Source: Diplonema japonicum
Taxonomy: Eukaryota > Euglenozoa > Diplonemea > Diplonemida > Diplonemidae
Assembly: GCA_964019335.1 (NCBI GenBank)
Contig: OZ025722.1
Location: 413,877-477,876, forward strand
Direction: 5' to 3'
Length of the DNA stretch: 64,000 nt
Both the position numbers and the translations under genes were made by a program. The notes beneath the pieces were generated by a model. The model did no database searches and was not told where the DNA came from. It saw only the letters and a list, made by a program, of their open reading frames with translations. Position 1 is the stretch's first letter, and every line of letters starts with the position of its first letter. Below, piece after piece: positions 7,952 through 17,421 of this stretch.

Positions 7952-9799
7952 ATGGACATGCATGACAGCTCTTCATCTCTGTCCTCGTTCGATGAAACAC
8001 AAGAGGACAAAGAAGCGGGCACGACAGGCATAAACCTGAGCAGTATTAGCCTGTTCCATTTGGGGCAGCAGAACCCGTCTTCGGTAATGTCCTTCGGTTA
8101 CGTCTCGGGTGTGGCAGACAGACCACCCTTGTCCTTTGTGGCAGGATGTAGGGCAGTGTATATATTAATGCCGCAGCTTGGTCAAGCAGACGAGCAGGAC
8201 CAGTGCCAGTACGCATGGAGGCCGCTTGATTTGAGTGGGATGGAAGGGTCGCAGATATTAGGGATTGCTGTGTGCCAGACTAAGCCGGACGACATTTGGC
8301 TGCTGGTGGCGTCCATGAGGGTGGTGGCTGGTGCTAGGAAGCCTCAACTGGCGGTTATCAAGTATGACAGGTTGGCACTGGGGTCCGACCCACACGTGAG
8401 GGGGAATGTGCAGACGATCGAAGCGTTAGACTGGTGCCCTTTGACCCTGAAGACGTACCACGACACAGACCAGGACGGGTTTCTGATCTCTGGCAGCGAC
8501 GGTGTGATCCACGTGCGCATGCTTGTACGGCATAACGTGTACAACTCAATCTACGATGTGTCCACAGTCAGCATCGGGCAGATCGTCTTTCTACGGCACC
8601 TCGCTGCGATAAAGTCACCTGTGCTGTCGTTGGATTACTGTCTCACTAAGCATTTTGATCTATGGGCTGCAGGGTGCCAGGATGGCTGGCTGCAACTGTG
8701 GGTCATCCCAGAATCGCAAGAACAAGGATCCAGGATGACCTCGCTGCTTCTCAACGGCCCTCTCTCAGCAGTAACGTTCTTCACAGTGTCGCCTCCTGAC
8801 AAGACGGAAAAAGTAAAGAAGGTTAACGAGGACCTGGCAGGCATCCTACGCAGGGCCGAGGCGGCCCGTCCGAAAGACGATCAGGAAGAGTCGTGGTATA
8901 CGTGTCACAACCTGCTCGTTGCGGAGTGCGTGGGGAGGGTCATGGTGTTCTGGAACGTGGAAAAGTACGGGCTCACGCAGGTGGAGGTCCTTCCGTCGCC
9001 ACCGTTGGAGACGTCGCATGACATTCTTGCCAACAGTGCGAACAGAAAGTCCTTCGACCGCAAGTCGGAGATGTCACCTGCAGGCACCATGAAGTTGTCC
9101 CTTTCGGCAGAAGGCCTTGCTTCTAACGACGTTAGCATCAGCAGCTCACCTGTGCGATCGGACACGCCGACGAAGATTCTGCAGCCACCGCCGCCGGCTG
9201 ATGGCGGGCTACTCGGCACAGGTGCACTTTGCGTGCACGCAAGCGATGCGACTGGCGACGGCGTAACAGAGCTCATAGTCGGCACTTACGCGAAGACGAT
9301 GGTAGTGTACAAGTTGATCGACAACAGCAGCAAAGGAAGGTACAGGGAACTGGCGTCACCGAACGTGTACAGCGAGAGGAGCATGTTTGGAAGCAGCATT
9401 CGGTCAGACACTCTATCGTGGCGGTATGAAGTGGCGTCAGTGCGATGCTTCCCTTATGCAGTACATGCCATACATACCTTGGAGCCTATGCTAGAGGCGA
9501 CGAAAGAGTTGCAGATCTTAACTGCCTACCACCTACACGTCATAGGTCCAGAAGTGCAAGAGGTTAAGTCACGCATGCGATCAAGACTGGCCCTTATACA
9601 GCAGATCCTGGAGCTGGAGAAGCAGTGCTCTGAGCTCGGTGTAGAGACTGGTGGGAAGATAGGCGACAGAAGCGACGCGCACATGCAGTTCTCAGACGAT
9701 GACACGAGCAGCGGCAGCAGCAGCACAAGCAGTAGTGATGACCGCAAGCGGGATGAGATTCCAGCTTGGGTGCTTGAAAGGTTCAGGTTGGGGCGATAA
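7952..9799 (+). CDS. KPTN: Kaptin (KPTN) homologue
   Basis: 615 residues. Order and wording of motifs follow kaptin, the beta-propeller subunit of KICSTOR that tethers GATOR1 to lysosomes in animals. Seen here are FLISGSDGVIHV, a strand pair around AAGCQDGWLQLW, LLNGPLSAVTFF, YTCHNLLVAECVGRVMVFW, and VHASDATGDGVTELIVGTY (an FG-GAP-like Asp loop). A terminal block YHLHVIGPEVQEVKSRM precedes a short helix (LALIQQILELEKQC). Insertions rich in Ser, Pro and Asp sit near 340-425 and at the C-terminus (DDDTSSGSSSTSSSDD). The frame is open upstream to 7862 without an ATG. A role in nutrient sensing or actin is inference from the family. Confidence 0.75.
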   Translation: MDMHDSSSSLSSFDETQEDKEAGTTGINLSSISLFHLGQQNPSSVMSFGYVSGVADRPPLSFVAGCRAVYILMPQLGQADEQDQCQYAWRPLDLSGMEGSQILGIAVCQTKPDDIWLLVASMRVVAGARKPQLAVIKYDRLALGSDPHVRGNVQTIEALDWCPLTLKTYHDTDQDGFLISGSDGVIHVRMLVRHNVYNSIYDVSTVSIGQIVFLRHLAAIKSPVLSLDYCLTKHFDLWAAGCQDGWLQLWVIPESQEQGSRMTSLLLNGPLSAVTFFTVSPPDKTEKVKKVNEDLAGILRRAEAARPKDDQEESWYTCHNLLVAECVGRVMVFWNVEKYGLTQVEVLPSPPLETSHDILANSANRKSFDRKSEMSPAGTMKLSLSAEGLASNDVSISSSPVRSDTPTKILQPPPPADGGLLGTGALCVHASDATGDGVTELIVGTYAKTMVVYKLIDNSSKGRYRELASPNVYSERSMFGSSIRSDTLSWRYEVASVRCFPYAVHAIHTLEPMLEATKELQILTAYHLHVIGPEVQEVKSRMRSRLALIQQILELEKQCSELGVETGGKIGDRSDAHMQFSDDDTSSGSSSTSSSDDRKRDEIPAWVLERFRLGR

Positions 9800-9841
9800 C
9801 CATATATTTTTAATGACTTTCATCTAAGCACCACACCACAG
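9796..9841 (+). promoter_or_regulatory. Candidate SL trans-splice acceptor
   Basis: ACCACACCACAG ends at 9841, 12 bases before the ATG at 9854. The upstream tract is C/A-rich rather than T-rich. Confidence 0.5.
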
Positions 9842-9853
9842 GAACACAACAAG

Positions 9854-11415
9854 ATGGCGAGTAGGCCGTATGGTGAGCTCGATGAGTCCGAAAAGGAGGA
9901 TGTAAAGAGCATTTTGATGAGCGTGTCCAGCTTCAGGGTCGCGAGGCAGGGCCAGAAAGGGTTTCTGAAACAGGAAATGCTCGAAAAGATCGCGCAGATC
10001 ACTACGGTTGAGACGAGGGAGCACAAAGAGATTGTGCAGATGGAGACGAAGCCGGTTGATTCTGCGTACCTGGTGTTGCAGGGTACGTTGGCGAAGTTCC
10101 AAAGGAGCGGCGGTGCGAACCCCGAGATTGTCGAGTACATAGCGCGGGGCGGTCAGATCGGGCAGCTTCACATGATCTGCAACAGCGACGTTGCCTCGAG
10201 CACCTGCCTCGTGGACAGCGACTCGGCCACGTTGGTGAAACTAACGAGGACGGAGCTGGACAAGGTAGTGGAGGCAGACCCCGCGTTGCTGCGAGGGATC
10301 GCCAACAACCTGGCGCTTACTGTGAGGTCGCACGTGAGGAGGAGTCAATCCACTCGACTGGTGCGACTCGTAGAGCACCTGGACGCTGAGGCACCTGAGG
10401 TGTTTGAGAAGAGCAACGAAGTGTCGACGACAGTGCAGTTCATCTCGGCTGCAGCATCTGGCATTGGCAGCATGACGTGTGGGTACCCTTTGGACGTTGT
10501 GAGGACAAGGCTCCAGACGGAGGGCAGGGGCGATATCGCTTATGGCCTCCAAATCCTCGCTCAAATCTGGCAAGAGGAAGGTGTCATGGCGTTGTTCCGT
10601 GGGTGGTCCACTAACGCGGTGTCGCACACAGTGCAGAACTCGACGTACCACAGTGTGTATGATAAATTGGTGAAGTTTTTCAAGGGGCCTGGTGAGCAGC
10701 TCAGCGACCCTGTGCGTCTGCTGCTGGGTGTCCTTGCAGGGTGCTTCGCGGCATTCCTCGTGACACCTCTGTCGATCGTGACCTTTAGAATGCAGGGCAA
10801 GGACGGTGCGGGGCACAACTTGTTCAGCATGCTGTCGAAGATCATCTCCACGGACGGGTTCTTCTCGCTGTGGCACGGCATCGGGCCGTCGCTGGTGCTT
10901 TCGATCAACCCGTGCATCACCTTCTACCTCTTCGATGAGCTGAAGACGTGGTTTATCAGAAGGAAGATTGCGAAGGGGAAGGGCGAGAGCCTGTCTGACT
11001 CCTTCCACGCAAAGCTCACGCCTTTAGAAACACTGTACCTGGGTGCTACTGCGAAAGCAGTGGCCTCTACCATCACCTTCCCGCTGCTCATGGCGAAGAT
11101 TAGGATGGGTCTCTTCGGGAAGGAGAGGTATCCCACCATGCTTGGGACTTTCTCAAAGGTATCATTTCTAAACAAAGACACACACACACGTACCCCCCCT
11201 CCCCTACACAGGTTCTCCGTGAGGAAGGGTTCAACGGCATGTTCAAGGGCATGGGGCTCTCATTGATGAGGTCGATATTCATTGCTGCACTGGAATTTGC
11301 GTATGTTAAGAAGGAAATACAATTTGCAAACAACAAAAATAGTATGCGCGACAAGGTGCAGGAGGCGATACAGCAGGCGTTGTCCCAGAAAGCAAAGAAG
11401 AACAAGAAGCAGTAA
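9854..11415 (+). CDS. Cyclic-nucleotide-binding-like domain fused to PMP34-type carrier
   Basis: 502 residues in two exons (9854-11158, 11212-11415); the 53-nt intron is GTATCA...ACACAG and splices in frame (FSK|VLREEGFNG). Residues 40-165 have the shape of a cNMP-binding domain: SAYLVLQGTLAKFQ, then GGQIGQLHMI, then a terminal helix. The phosphate-binding cassette is degenerate: the Glu of GE is Gln104 and the Arg of RAA is replaced by Ser. Residues 192-485 are a three-repeat SLC25 carrier with PLDVVRTR, PLSIVTFR and PLLMAKIR; only repeat 1 keeps the acidic residue. NPCITFYLFDELK and GATAKAVASTITFPL resemble PMP34/SLC25A17, suggesting a peroxisome/glycosome carrier for CoA or nucleotides. 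Confidence 0.88.
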
Positions 11416-12837
11416 GGATGAGGGGAAAACAACAACAAAAAAAAAAAAAAAAAAAAAAAAAAAATGATCTGCAAAAAAAACTTTTTTGGTTTGTCCGTAA
11501 TTTCTTTTTTTCGAAGTAGGTTATGTTTTTTTTTTTTTTTTTTTTTCTTTTTTGCACCAAAAAAAAAAAAGAAAAAAAAAAGAGGTGAAAATAAAGAAAG
11601 GGGAAGGAGGAAGAAAAAAAAGGAAAAAAAAAACGTCGGGAAAAAAAAAAGGAAAAGTGAACGAATGATGTTGTTAATAAAAAAGAAACGAAAACAAGGA
11701 GAAGAAGAAAAAGAGAAGAAAAAGAAGAGGGCCCCTTTGGGGCAGGAGTTGCTTACTTTTCAAGAAAAGAATTCAAAATACGAACACAAAAGAAAAGTAA
11801 TAAAGCGCGTGATGTTTTTTTTTTTTTTTTAACTTCTCAGATCTTTGATTGTATCAGTAAGGAATCCTTCTTGTGAGCTTCGCAGATATACGTGTTTTTG
11901 GTCGATCCCCAGGGAGTGGCACAATAGTAAGAGGTTAAAGAAGTTAGTGTCACTTTTGAAATTTCATATTTGATGTGGAAAGTAACAATCCTGTCCCCCC
12001 CCCCCCCCCCCCCCTGTTTCTTCCTTCTACTTTTTTCTAATATTTATATCCATGCGGGTCTTGGGTGCGTACTCACCTTCGTCACGCCGAGGGGGCACCG
12101 CCAACCTTGAATTCCCCCTACCTGCCTCTTGTTGGACCGCTGTTTGTGATATTCTAATTTTTTTGGTGAAAATCTCCCTACCCCCCCCCCCCCCCCCATT
12201 TGATTCTGGAGCTTCAGTACATTTCTGTTACTTATATTTCCACAGCAAAAATATGAGGTACAAAAAAAAAAAAGAAAGCCAGATAAGCCAGATAAGATTA
12301 CCCCCCTTTTTTTTTTCCTTTTTATTTCTCTCCTCGGGGTCCCTTTCCTCTCAGTGTTTACAGTAGAAAGGCCTTTTATTTGTGAGACTTTTTTTTTCTT
12401 TTTCTTTTTTTGTATTTTTTTTTTCTATTCTATTTTTCGGAAATTTTTAAATGACATATGGAGTGACAACCAAAGAGCAGCGTAGTTACCTTAAAAGCCT
12501 TGAGGGGCGCTTTTCCCAAGGCTCTCCTCTCTTTGACACGGCCTTTGTTTTCCTAAATGTTCCCAATGTTCATGTGTGACATCATCAACCCCTACCAGAG
12601 GGGGGAAACGGAGAGGAAGGGACAGGCGCCCCTTCTCCTTGCCGTCCCATAAGAAAAAAAGAGTCCAGACTATCGTGATCCATGCATCGCAAGCAATCAC
12701 ATGTTTTACTTTTACCTTTCCTCCCCCCCCCTCTTGCTTCTTCCATGATATCGAAGTTTTTCTTCTTCTTTTTTTTTTTAACGTGGTTTTCCCCTTTTTT
12801 TTTTTTTTTTTTTAAGCGACACACCGCACAGCTGGGT
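11416..12837. other. Intergenic spacer, low complexity
   Basis: About 1.4 kb with no supported gene. It contains A and T runs of 15-25 bases (11440-11463, 11527-11546, 11818-11830), a purine tract (11560-11730), a C20 run (11995-12014), a C17 run (12181-12197) and a T23 run (12795-12813). Open frames here encode only Lys or Phe runs. Confidence 0.75.
12791..12816 (+). promoter_or_regulatory. Candidate SL trans-splice acceptor
   Basis: C4 and T19 tract followed by AAG at 12816, 21 bases before the ATG at 12838. The codons upstream of this site encode only a Phe/Pro run, supporting a start downstream. Confidence 0.6.
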
Positions 12838-13872
12838 ATGGGTATGGGGTTAAAATCATTCCTTTGTGTGCTTGGTGTTGCAGCTGTCGCTCAAGGGCAG
12901 AATGTAGTGGACTGCAGCGCGTGTGAAAACGCGGAGGCAACACGCAGCGGAGTATTGGCTTGCACATGCACTGTGAACATCAACTTCCTCGGGTTACAGC
13001 GCAGTGGCGAGGCACAGCTCACAACATCGGAATGCGGCAGTGAATTAAATGCCGCAGTGACGTGGGAAGGCAGCGTTGTGCACAACGGCACAGTGGCCTC
13101 CAGCGACGTCATCACACTGGAGGACGTCGCTTCTTGCAACGACGAGGTGTCCCTGCAGCTGCGTGAGATCCGCTACTCAGAAGAAGGCACCACCTTCTGC
13201 CCCCGTCTCACAGTCTGTGGTGTTATTGATTCCGTCTCGCAGTGCGCTACTATCCAACGCACGCCTGACACCTGCCACAGCAGACGTTCCTGCACTGGCT
13301 GTCTTGCAGACACGTCGTGTCTTTGGTGTGGCATGGCATGTCTCCCACGTGTTGGGAACGTCGACAGGTGCAATGTGTGCACTGCTCCTATCGTTCTCGT
13401 GGAGGACTTGCCAACTTGTCCTAATACTACACAGCCCGCCTGTGCGAGTCGCACTGCCTTCGCAAGCTGTATAAGCGGGGGGTGCTTGTGGTCTGCTGGG
13501 GACAATTCCTGTGCAGACCGCCCTACTCCCCTCCCATCCCCCACCCCGCCTTCACCCACAAACAGCAGACCTTCCGAAGAAAAGCTGCGCCCCACTCGCG
13601 ACATCGAACAGGTGTACGGTGGTGGCGTGGCCTCCCCACGGGACACCGAGGAAGGGTTCAAGTTCAACGAGTACAACTCATTCGGCTCGGCTCAAGAGGG
13701 TATTGTCGGTGTTATATTGCTGCTCTTCTGCTGTTTGTCATGCTGCTTTTGCAGTGTGATGTTCGGGAAGACCATACAAAACAGAAAGTTCATCCAGCTT
13801 AGAGAAGAGAAGATCCAACCTGAAAAGTGTGCCTCTGAGGTGCAGCTTCGTTCCATGACCACAGAGGTATGA
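12838..13872 (+). CDS. Type I membrane protein with PSI-like Cys cluster
   Basis: 344 residues. An N-terminal signal peptide (about 1-20, LKSFLCVLGVAAVAQG) leads to a Cys-rich ectodomain. Residues 146-181 carry CxxCLADTSCLWCGMAC, like the PSI (plexin-semaphorin-integrin) fold, and a second, shorter cluster CISGGCLWSAGDNSC follows. A Pro/Ser linker, then a single membrane segment (about 288-310, IVGVILLLFCCLSCCFC), and a 34-residue cytosolic tail ending TTEV. The family is not recognised; the layout suggests a surface receptor or adhesion protein. Residues before Met1 in the open frame come from the poly-T spacer and are excluded. A second ATG two codons on is an equally good start. Confidence 0.75.
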   Translation: MGMGLKSFLCVLGVAAVAQGQNVVDCSACENAEATRSGVLACTCTVNINFLGLQRSGEAQLTTSECGSELNAAVTWEGSVVHNGTVASSDVITLEDVASCNDEVSLQLREIRYSEEGTTFCPRLTVCGVIDSVSQCATIQRTPDTCHSRRSCTGCLADTSCLWCGMACLPRVGNVDRCNVCTAPIVLVEDLPTCPNTTQPACASRTAFASCISGGCLWSAGDNSCADRPTPLPSPTPPSPTNSRPSEEKLRPTRDIEQVYGGGVASPRDTEEGFKFNEYNSFGSAQEGIVGVILLLFCCLSCCFCSVMFGKTIQNRKFIQLREEKIQPEKCASEVQLRSMTTEV

Positions 13873-14044
13873 GAAACACTGTATGTCACCAGCACAGGGA
13901 CCCAACTCATTCTACTCGAACAACGACGACTTGGCACAATGCACTATCTGATAGCATAAAAAGAAAGGAAAATACACCTAACCCCCCATGCCTTGCTGCT
14001 CTGTGGTGTTGATGCGAAGCAAGCCTTGCCCACAGTACGATAAA

Positions 14045-14084
14045 GTTTTCTTTTTAAATTTGCTTCTTGTTATTTTTACAACAG
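14045..14084 (+). promoter_or_regulatory. Candidate SL trans-splice acceptor
   Basis: T-rich tract ending TTTACAACAG at 14084, 11 bases before the ATG at 14096. An in-frame ATG at 13988 lies upstream of it and is judged not to be the start. Confidence 0.6.
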
Positions 14085-14095
14085 AAGGGTTCAAC

Positions 14096-15307
14096 ATGAG
14101 GCGCCGGGGGTTCTCACTCTTCGGAGGTAGTAATGCCACTGAACCCCCGCAGGCGAAACCGTTAGAACCCTTGTCAGGCAACCCGGCATCTGAAGCACAG
14201 GCACAAACGCAGCCTGCACACGCGGGGTTGAAGAGAAGATTCTCGTTGTTTGGGGATGCGACCCCTTCTAAGGTACAACCGCCTTCGACCCCAAAGGCAG
14301 GTATCCCACCCCCGTTAGTCGCGCAGAGCACAGGGAAGAGCAGTAGCGGTTCTGAGACTGTGGAAAACCTTCTTGATTTTGACTCCCCGGTACAGTGGAA
14401 TTGCGAAATGTGCACCTTCAGGAACAAATCAAGCGCTGATAAGTGTGAGATTTGCGAACACATGCGGCACGCGGAGGCGGCCTCTTCTTCCTCTTCATCC
14501 ACCTCTGAGTCAGTGGCCTCACAGCATTCTCCTATTAAAAAGCTGAATATAGAGTACACGTTTATCGACTCGGAGTCGAGTGAAGATGAGGAGGTCGTTC
14601 TCCCCCCGAAGGCCGTCCCTTGTAAGCGACCCGAACGAGAACCCTGCACAATCCCACCGGTTCAAGTGCCCATGACCAGCCCAGAACCTGAATCCGAAGA
14701 AGAAGAAGAAGAAGATACAGGCTTTACGTCTGCATTCACCATACGCCGCCCTCCCCAGCCCACTGCAAGTACTGGCATGACGACTGCACCCGAGCCTTCT
14801 ATGGCGTCTGTTTTGAAGTACGGTACAGAAGGAGTGAAGACGAAGGCCGCAAAGAAGCCCGCTGCCAAAAGGGCACCCAGAAAACCTGCACCGAAAAAAG
14901 AGAAAAAGGAAAAGAAAAAGAAAGTTTACGAGAAGTGTACTTGGATCACCAAAAACGGCCGAAGGATACTCCTGGTGGGCAGGAAACAGCTGCAAGGCGG
15001 CGGCGCGTACAAGCACTGGCAAGGTTGGCAGGAACAACAAAAGCTAGCGGAAGTAGGCGGGGGTGAGGTGGCGGCCCCACAGACTCAGGCGAAAGCAAAA
15101 GCGAAAGCAAAGCCAAAACCGAAGAAACAACTAACACCCTTCGCCAATACAGGCCAGCCGCGCACTGGGCTCACTGGGATATCAGAGTTTGCCCCGCCAC
15201 CGGCAAAGAAAAGTAAAACTCAATCCAACGCTCAAAACGGCAGCGTGTTCTATGGTGAACTGGACTCGGGGCATTATGTAGATGAGGTTATTGGTTGGGA
15301 GACATAG
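14096..15307 (+). CDS. RanBP2-type zinc-finger protein, disordered
   Basis: 403 residues. A single RanBP2-type zinc finger at 101-124 (WNCEMCTFRNKSSADKCEIC) has the W-x-C-x2-C-x10-C-x2-C pattern; such fingers bind ssRNA, Ran or ubiquitin. The rest is low complexity: acidic Ser/Glu tracts, a Lys/Pro/Ala basic block (about 240-285) that looks like a nuclear or nucleic-acid-binding region, and KAKAKAKPKPKK. A motif RRxFSLFG occurs twice before the finger (RRRGFSLFG at 2-10, KRRFSLFG at 46-53). A conserved-looking block CTWITKNGRRILLVGRKQLQ follows the basic part. A nuclear RNA-binding role is inference. Confidence 0.75.
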   Translation: MRRRGFSLFGGSNATEPPQAKPLEPLSGNPASEAQAQTQPAHAGLKRRFSLFGDATPSKVQPPSTPKAGIPPPLVAQSTGKSSSGSETVENLLDFDSPVQWNCEMCTFRNKSSADKCEICEHMRHAEAASSSSSSTSESVASQHSPIKKLNIEYTFIDSESSEDEEVVLPPKAVPCKRPEREPCTIPPVQVPMTSPEPESEEEEEEDTGFTSAFTIRRPPQPTASTGMTTAPEPSMASVLKYGTEGVKTKAAKKPAAKRAPRKPAPKKEKKEKKKKVYEKCTWITKNGRRILLVGRKQLQGGGAYKHWQGWQEQQKLAEVGGGEVAAPQTQAKAKAKAKPKPKKQLTPFANTGQPRTGLTGISEFAPPPAKKSKTQSNAQNGSVFYGELDSGHYVDEVIGWET

Positions 15308-15364
15308 AAAGTAAAAGCAATATCATAGCATGCCCAAAACAACACACCAAAGGCTCAATGTAAC

Positions 15365-17338
15365 ATGATGCGCAGGTGCCTGCCGCTGTCGAATGAGCAA
15401 GTGTTGAACGTGCTGAACAAGCTGAACATCAGAAACAGTATAGATGGCAGGTCAGAGAAGGTGAGACACCTCAAAACTGTGAACAAGCCTACTGCGAGCG
15501 CTGATGCTGAGACGGCCACAAGGCTTCGGCTGAACTATCTGCGTCACGCGAAGAAGACATGGATGGAAGGGTACGAGCAAATACGGAGCAGCAGGAGGAA
15601 CATGATGCAGGAGTTCCTGGAGGCCAAGAGGGCCGGCAGAGTAGGGCCGTTGTCTTTCGAGGTTGTTGTCGCGTTCTTCGCGGTGCGCGGGATGGACAAA
15701 AGGGTCGAGAAAGTACTGCAGCTAGCGCACTCATCAAATATACGAAACACAGATGCCATGTGGACGTCCTTGCTGTCATGCTACGCGAAGAACGGCATGC
15801 TGCGTGAGACGCTTCGCACGTTCAAAATCATCAGGAAGCAGAACCGAGAGGTATCAATGAAGACGTTGTTACCAATATTGACGGTAATGACAAAGAGAGG
15901 ACTCAAGATGCGCGCACTGCAAGCAGCTACCGAGCTGCTTAAGATAGTGGGTCCAAGGAGCGAGCTGTACGCATCAGTGTTGTCGGTAGTCAGCACAAGG
16001 GAAGAGTGCCGCGTGGTGTTCCAGGAAATGGTAGACTGCAACATTGACATCACTGATGTGCACCTCACGTCAGGCATGCAGTCATGTTTCCAAACGAGAG
16101 ACGTGGAGCAAGCCCTGCGCCTCCACCATATGTCGCTGACATCACAAGCCCAATTTACAAGCAGCTCCTGGAGTGCATTGGCAAAAGTAGCAAGGCTTTC
16201 GGGAGATCACGACAGTTTGGAGGATATCTGTAACCTTGCAACAACAAACACAGAACCATCACCGCGTTTGTTTTACAGCCTCCTCTACAGCGCCCTCGAC
16301 AGGTGTGATCTGACTGCTGCAAGAATGGCTTACATATCTGCGAACAACTGGAAATTGGCGGGGCATCTCAGGCTGCACTCTAGGACTATGCTTGCACAAG
16401 GCATGCGGTCCAATGCCAAGGATCTGATTAAAACATTCGAGTCACGTCCAATGGGGAAGTACACCATCATGAGCTTGCATGTGTTTCAATGGGGCCTTGT
16501 GTCCGCCTTGATACACGTGCACCCCTGCAGGGCATGCGTTTTCATGAACTACTGCAAAGCCATCTGCGGGTATGACATCGCGCTGTTCTTGATGGCGTTT
16601 CACTCGTACCTCCTGCGAGGGTTGGGAGCGGTATATCTGTGGAAAGTGGCAAAAAAGTACAATTTATACAAACGTTCGGGCAGAAGCACAGCACCTGAGT
16701 TGACGATGGGTGTGTACAGATACTTAGTAATGGGTGCCTTGAGGAGAGTCGAGGGTGGCAATAAGGACGGCGCAAGGTTGGTAGCGGAGATATTTGATTG
16801 GTTGTTGTCGAACGGCAAGAGCACGGTGTGCTGCTCGCTGTTGTCATGCCTTGTCTTGGTGACGAATGTAACGGGAGACGTGGGGCTGCTGCTCCGACTC
16901 GTGAAACGTCTTCTAGGGGAGGAGGTGTGGTGGGGTGCTGCGCGAGAGCATGTTTCCTTTTTTATCGAAATGTTTATATTAAGTGGCGACCGGGCTGCTG
17001 CCGAAAAGCTCAAATTAATACGCGAGGAGCTCGCCGCTCAGAGGCTGACCTTCGCAATGATGCGGGGACCGAATCCAGCAGATCTGGTAAACGACGAGCT
17101 GGCCATCATCCACAATGGGATCGTCTCATCCACACAGGATGAGGCTAGCAGCCACTTGTCTGATTCTACCCTCAGAGAGATCAAACACTGCACGTCCATC
17201 ACCGACATGCTAAAGATTCTTCCATCCAATGAGGTGCTCCATGACGCCTCACATCTCCCCGATAAAGGCCTCCTCTTGCACAGAAACACGACAGTGGTAG
17301 CGGGCCTGAGTGACATAATCATAAGCGGATCACAATAG
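15365..17338 (+). CDS. Pentatricopeptide-repeat (PPR) protein
   Basis: 657 residues. Helical-hairpin repeats of about 35 residues are seen near 96-129, 130-164 (DAMWTSLLSCYAKNGMLRETLRTF is the clearest region), 165-195 and 200-234, with weaker ones after. The N-terminus (MMRRCLPLS) is Arg-containing and could be a mitochondrial presequence. PPR proteins bind RNA, mostly in mitochondria; diplonemid mitochondria need heavy RNA trans-splicing and editing, so a role there is plausible but inferred. No clear polypyrimidine-AG precedes the start; the 57 bases after the previous stop are A-rich. Confidence 0.75.
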   Translation: MMRRCLPLSNEQVLNVLNKLNIRNSIDGRSEKVRHLKTVNKPTASADAETATRLRLNYLRHAKKTWMEGYEQIRSSRRNMMQEFLEAKRAGRVGPLSFEVVVAFFAVRGMDKRVEKVLQLAHSSNIRNTDAMWTSLLSCYAKNGMLRETLRTFKIIRKQNREVSMKTLLPILTVMTKRGLKMRALQAATELLKIVGPRSELYASVLSVVSTREECRVVFQEMVDCNIDITDVHLTSGMQSCFQTRDVEQALRLHHMSLTSQAQFTSSSWSALAKVARLSGDHDSLEDICNLATTNTEPSPRLFYSLLYSALDRCDLTAARMAYISANNWKLAGHLRLHSRTMLAQGMRSNAKDLIKTFESRPMGKYTIMSLHVFQWGLVSALIHVHPCRACVFMNYCKAICGYDIALFLMAFHSYLLRGLGAVYLWKVAKKYNLYKRSGRSTAPELTMGVYRYLVMGALRRVEGGNKDGARLVAEIFDWLLSNGKSTVCCSLLSCLVLVTNVTGDVGLLLRLVKRLLGEEVWWGAAREHVSFFIEMFILSGDRAAAEKLKLIREELAAQRLTFAMMRGPNPADLVNDELAIIHNGIVSSTQDEASSHLSDSTLREIKHCTSITDMLKILPSNEVLHDASHLPDKGLLLHRNTTVVAGLSDIIISGSQ

Positions 17339-17349
17339 TTTGTATCGAA

Positions 17350-17400
17350 GATCCTTCCCCCCCCTTTCCTTTCACACGGTTCGTGTTATTTTCATGTCAG
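17350..17400 (+). promoter_or_regulatory. Candidate SL trans-splice acceptor
   Basis: C8 and T-rich tract ending TTTTCATGTCAG at 17400, 21 bases before the ATG at 17422. The ATG inside the tract at 17395 gives a frame that soon stops. Confidence 0.6.
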
Positions 17401-17421
17401 ACAAAACGCAAGGGGGGGAAA

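Noticed and set aside
11464-11832. Open frame encoding Lys/Phe runs in the spacer
   Set aside because: It arises from A and T homopolymers.
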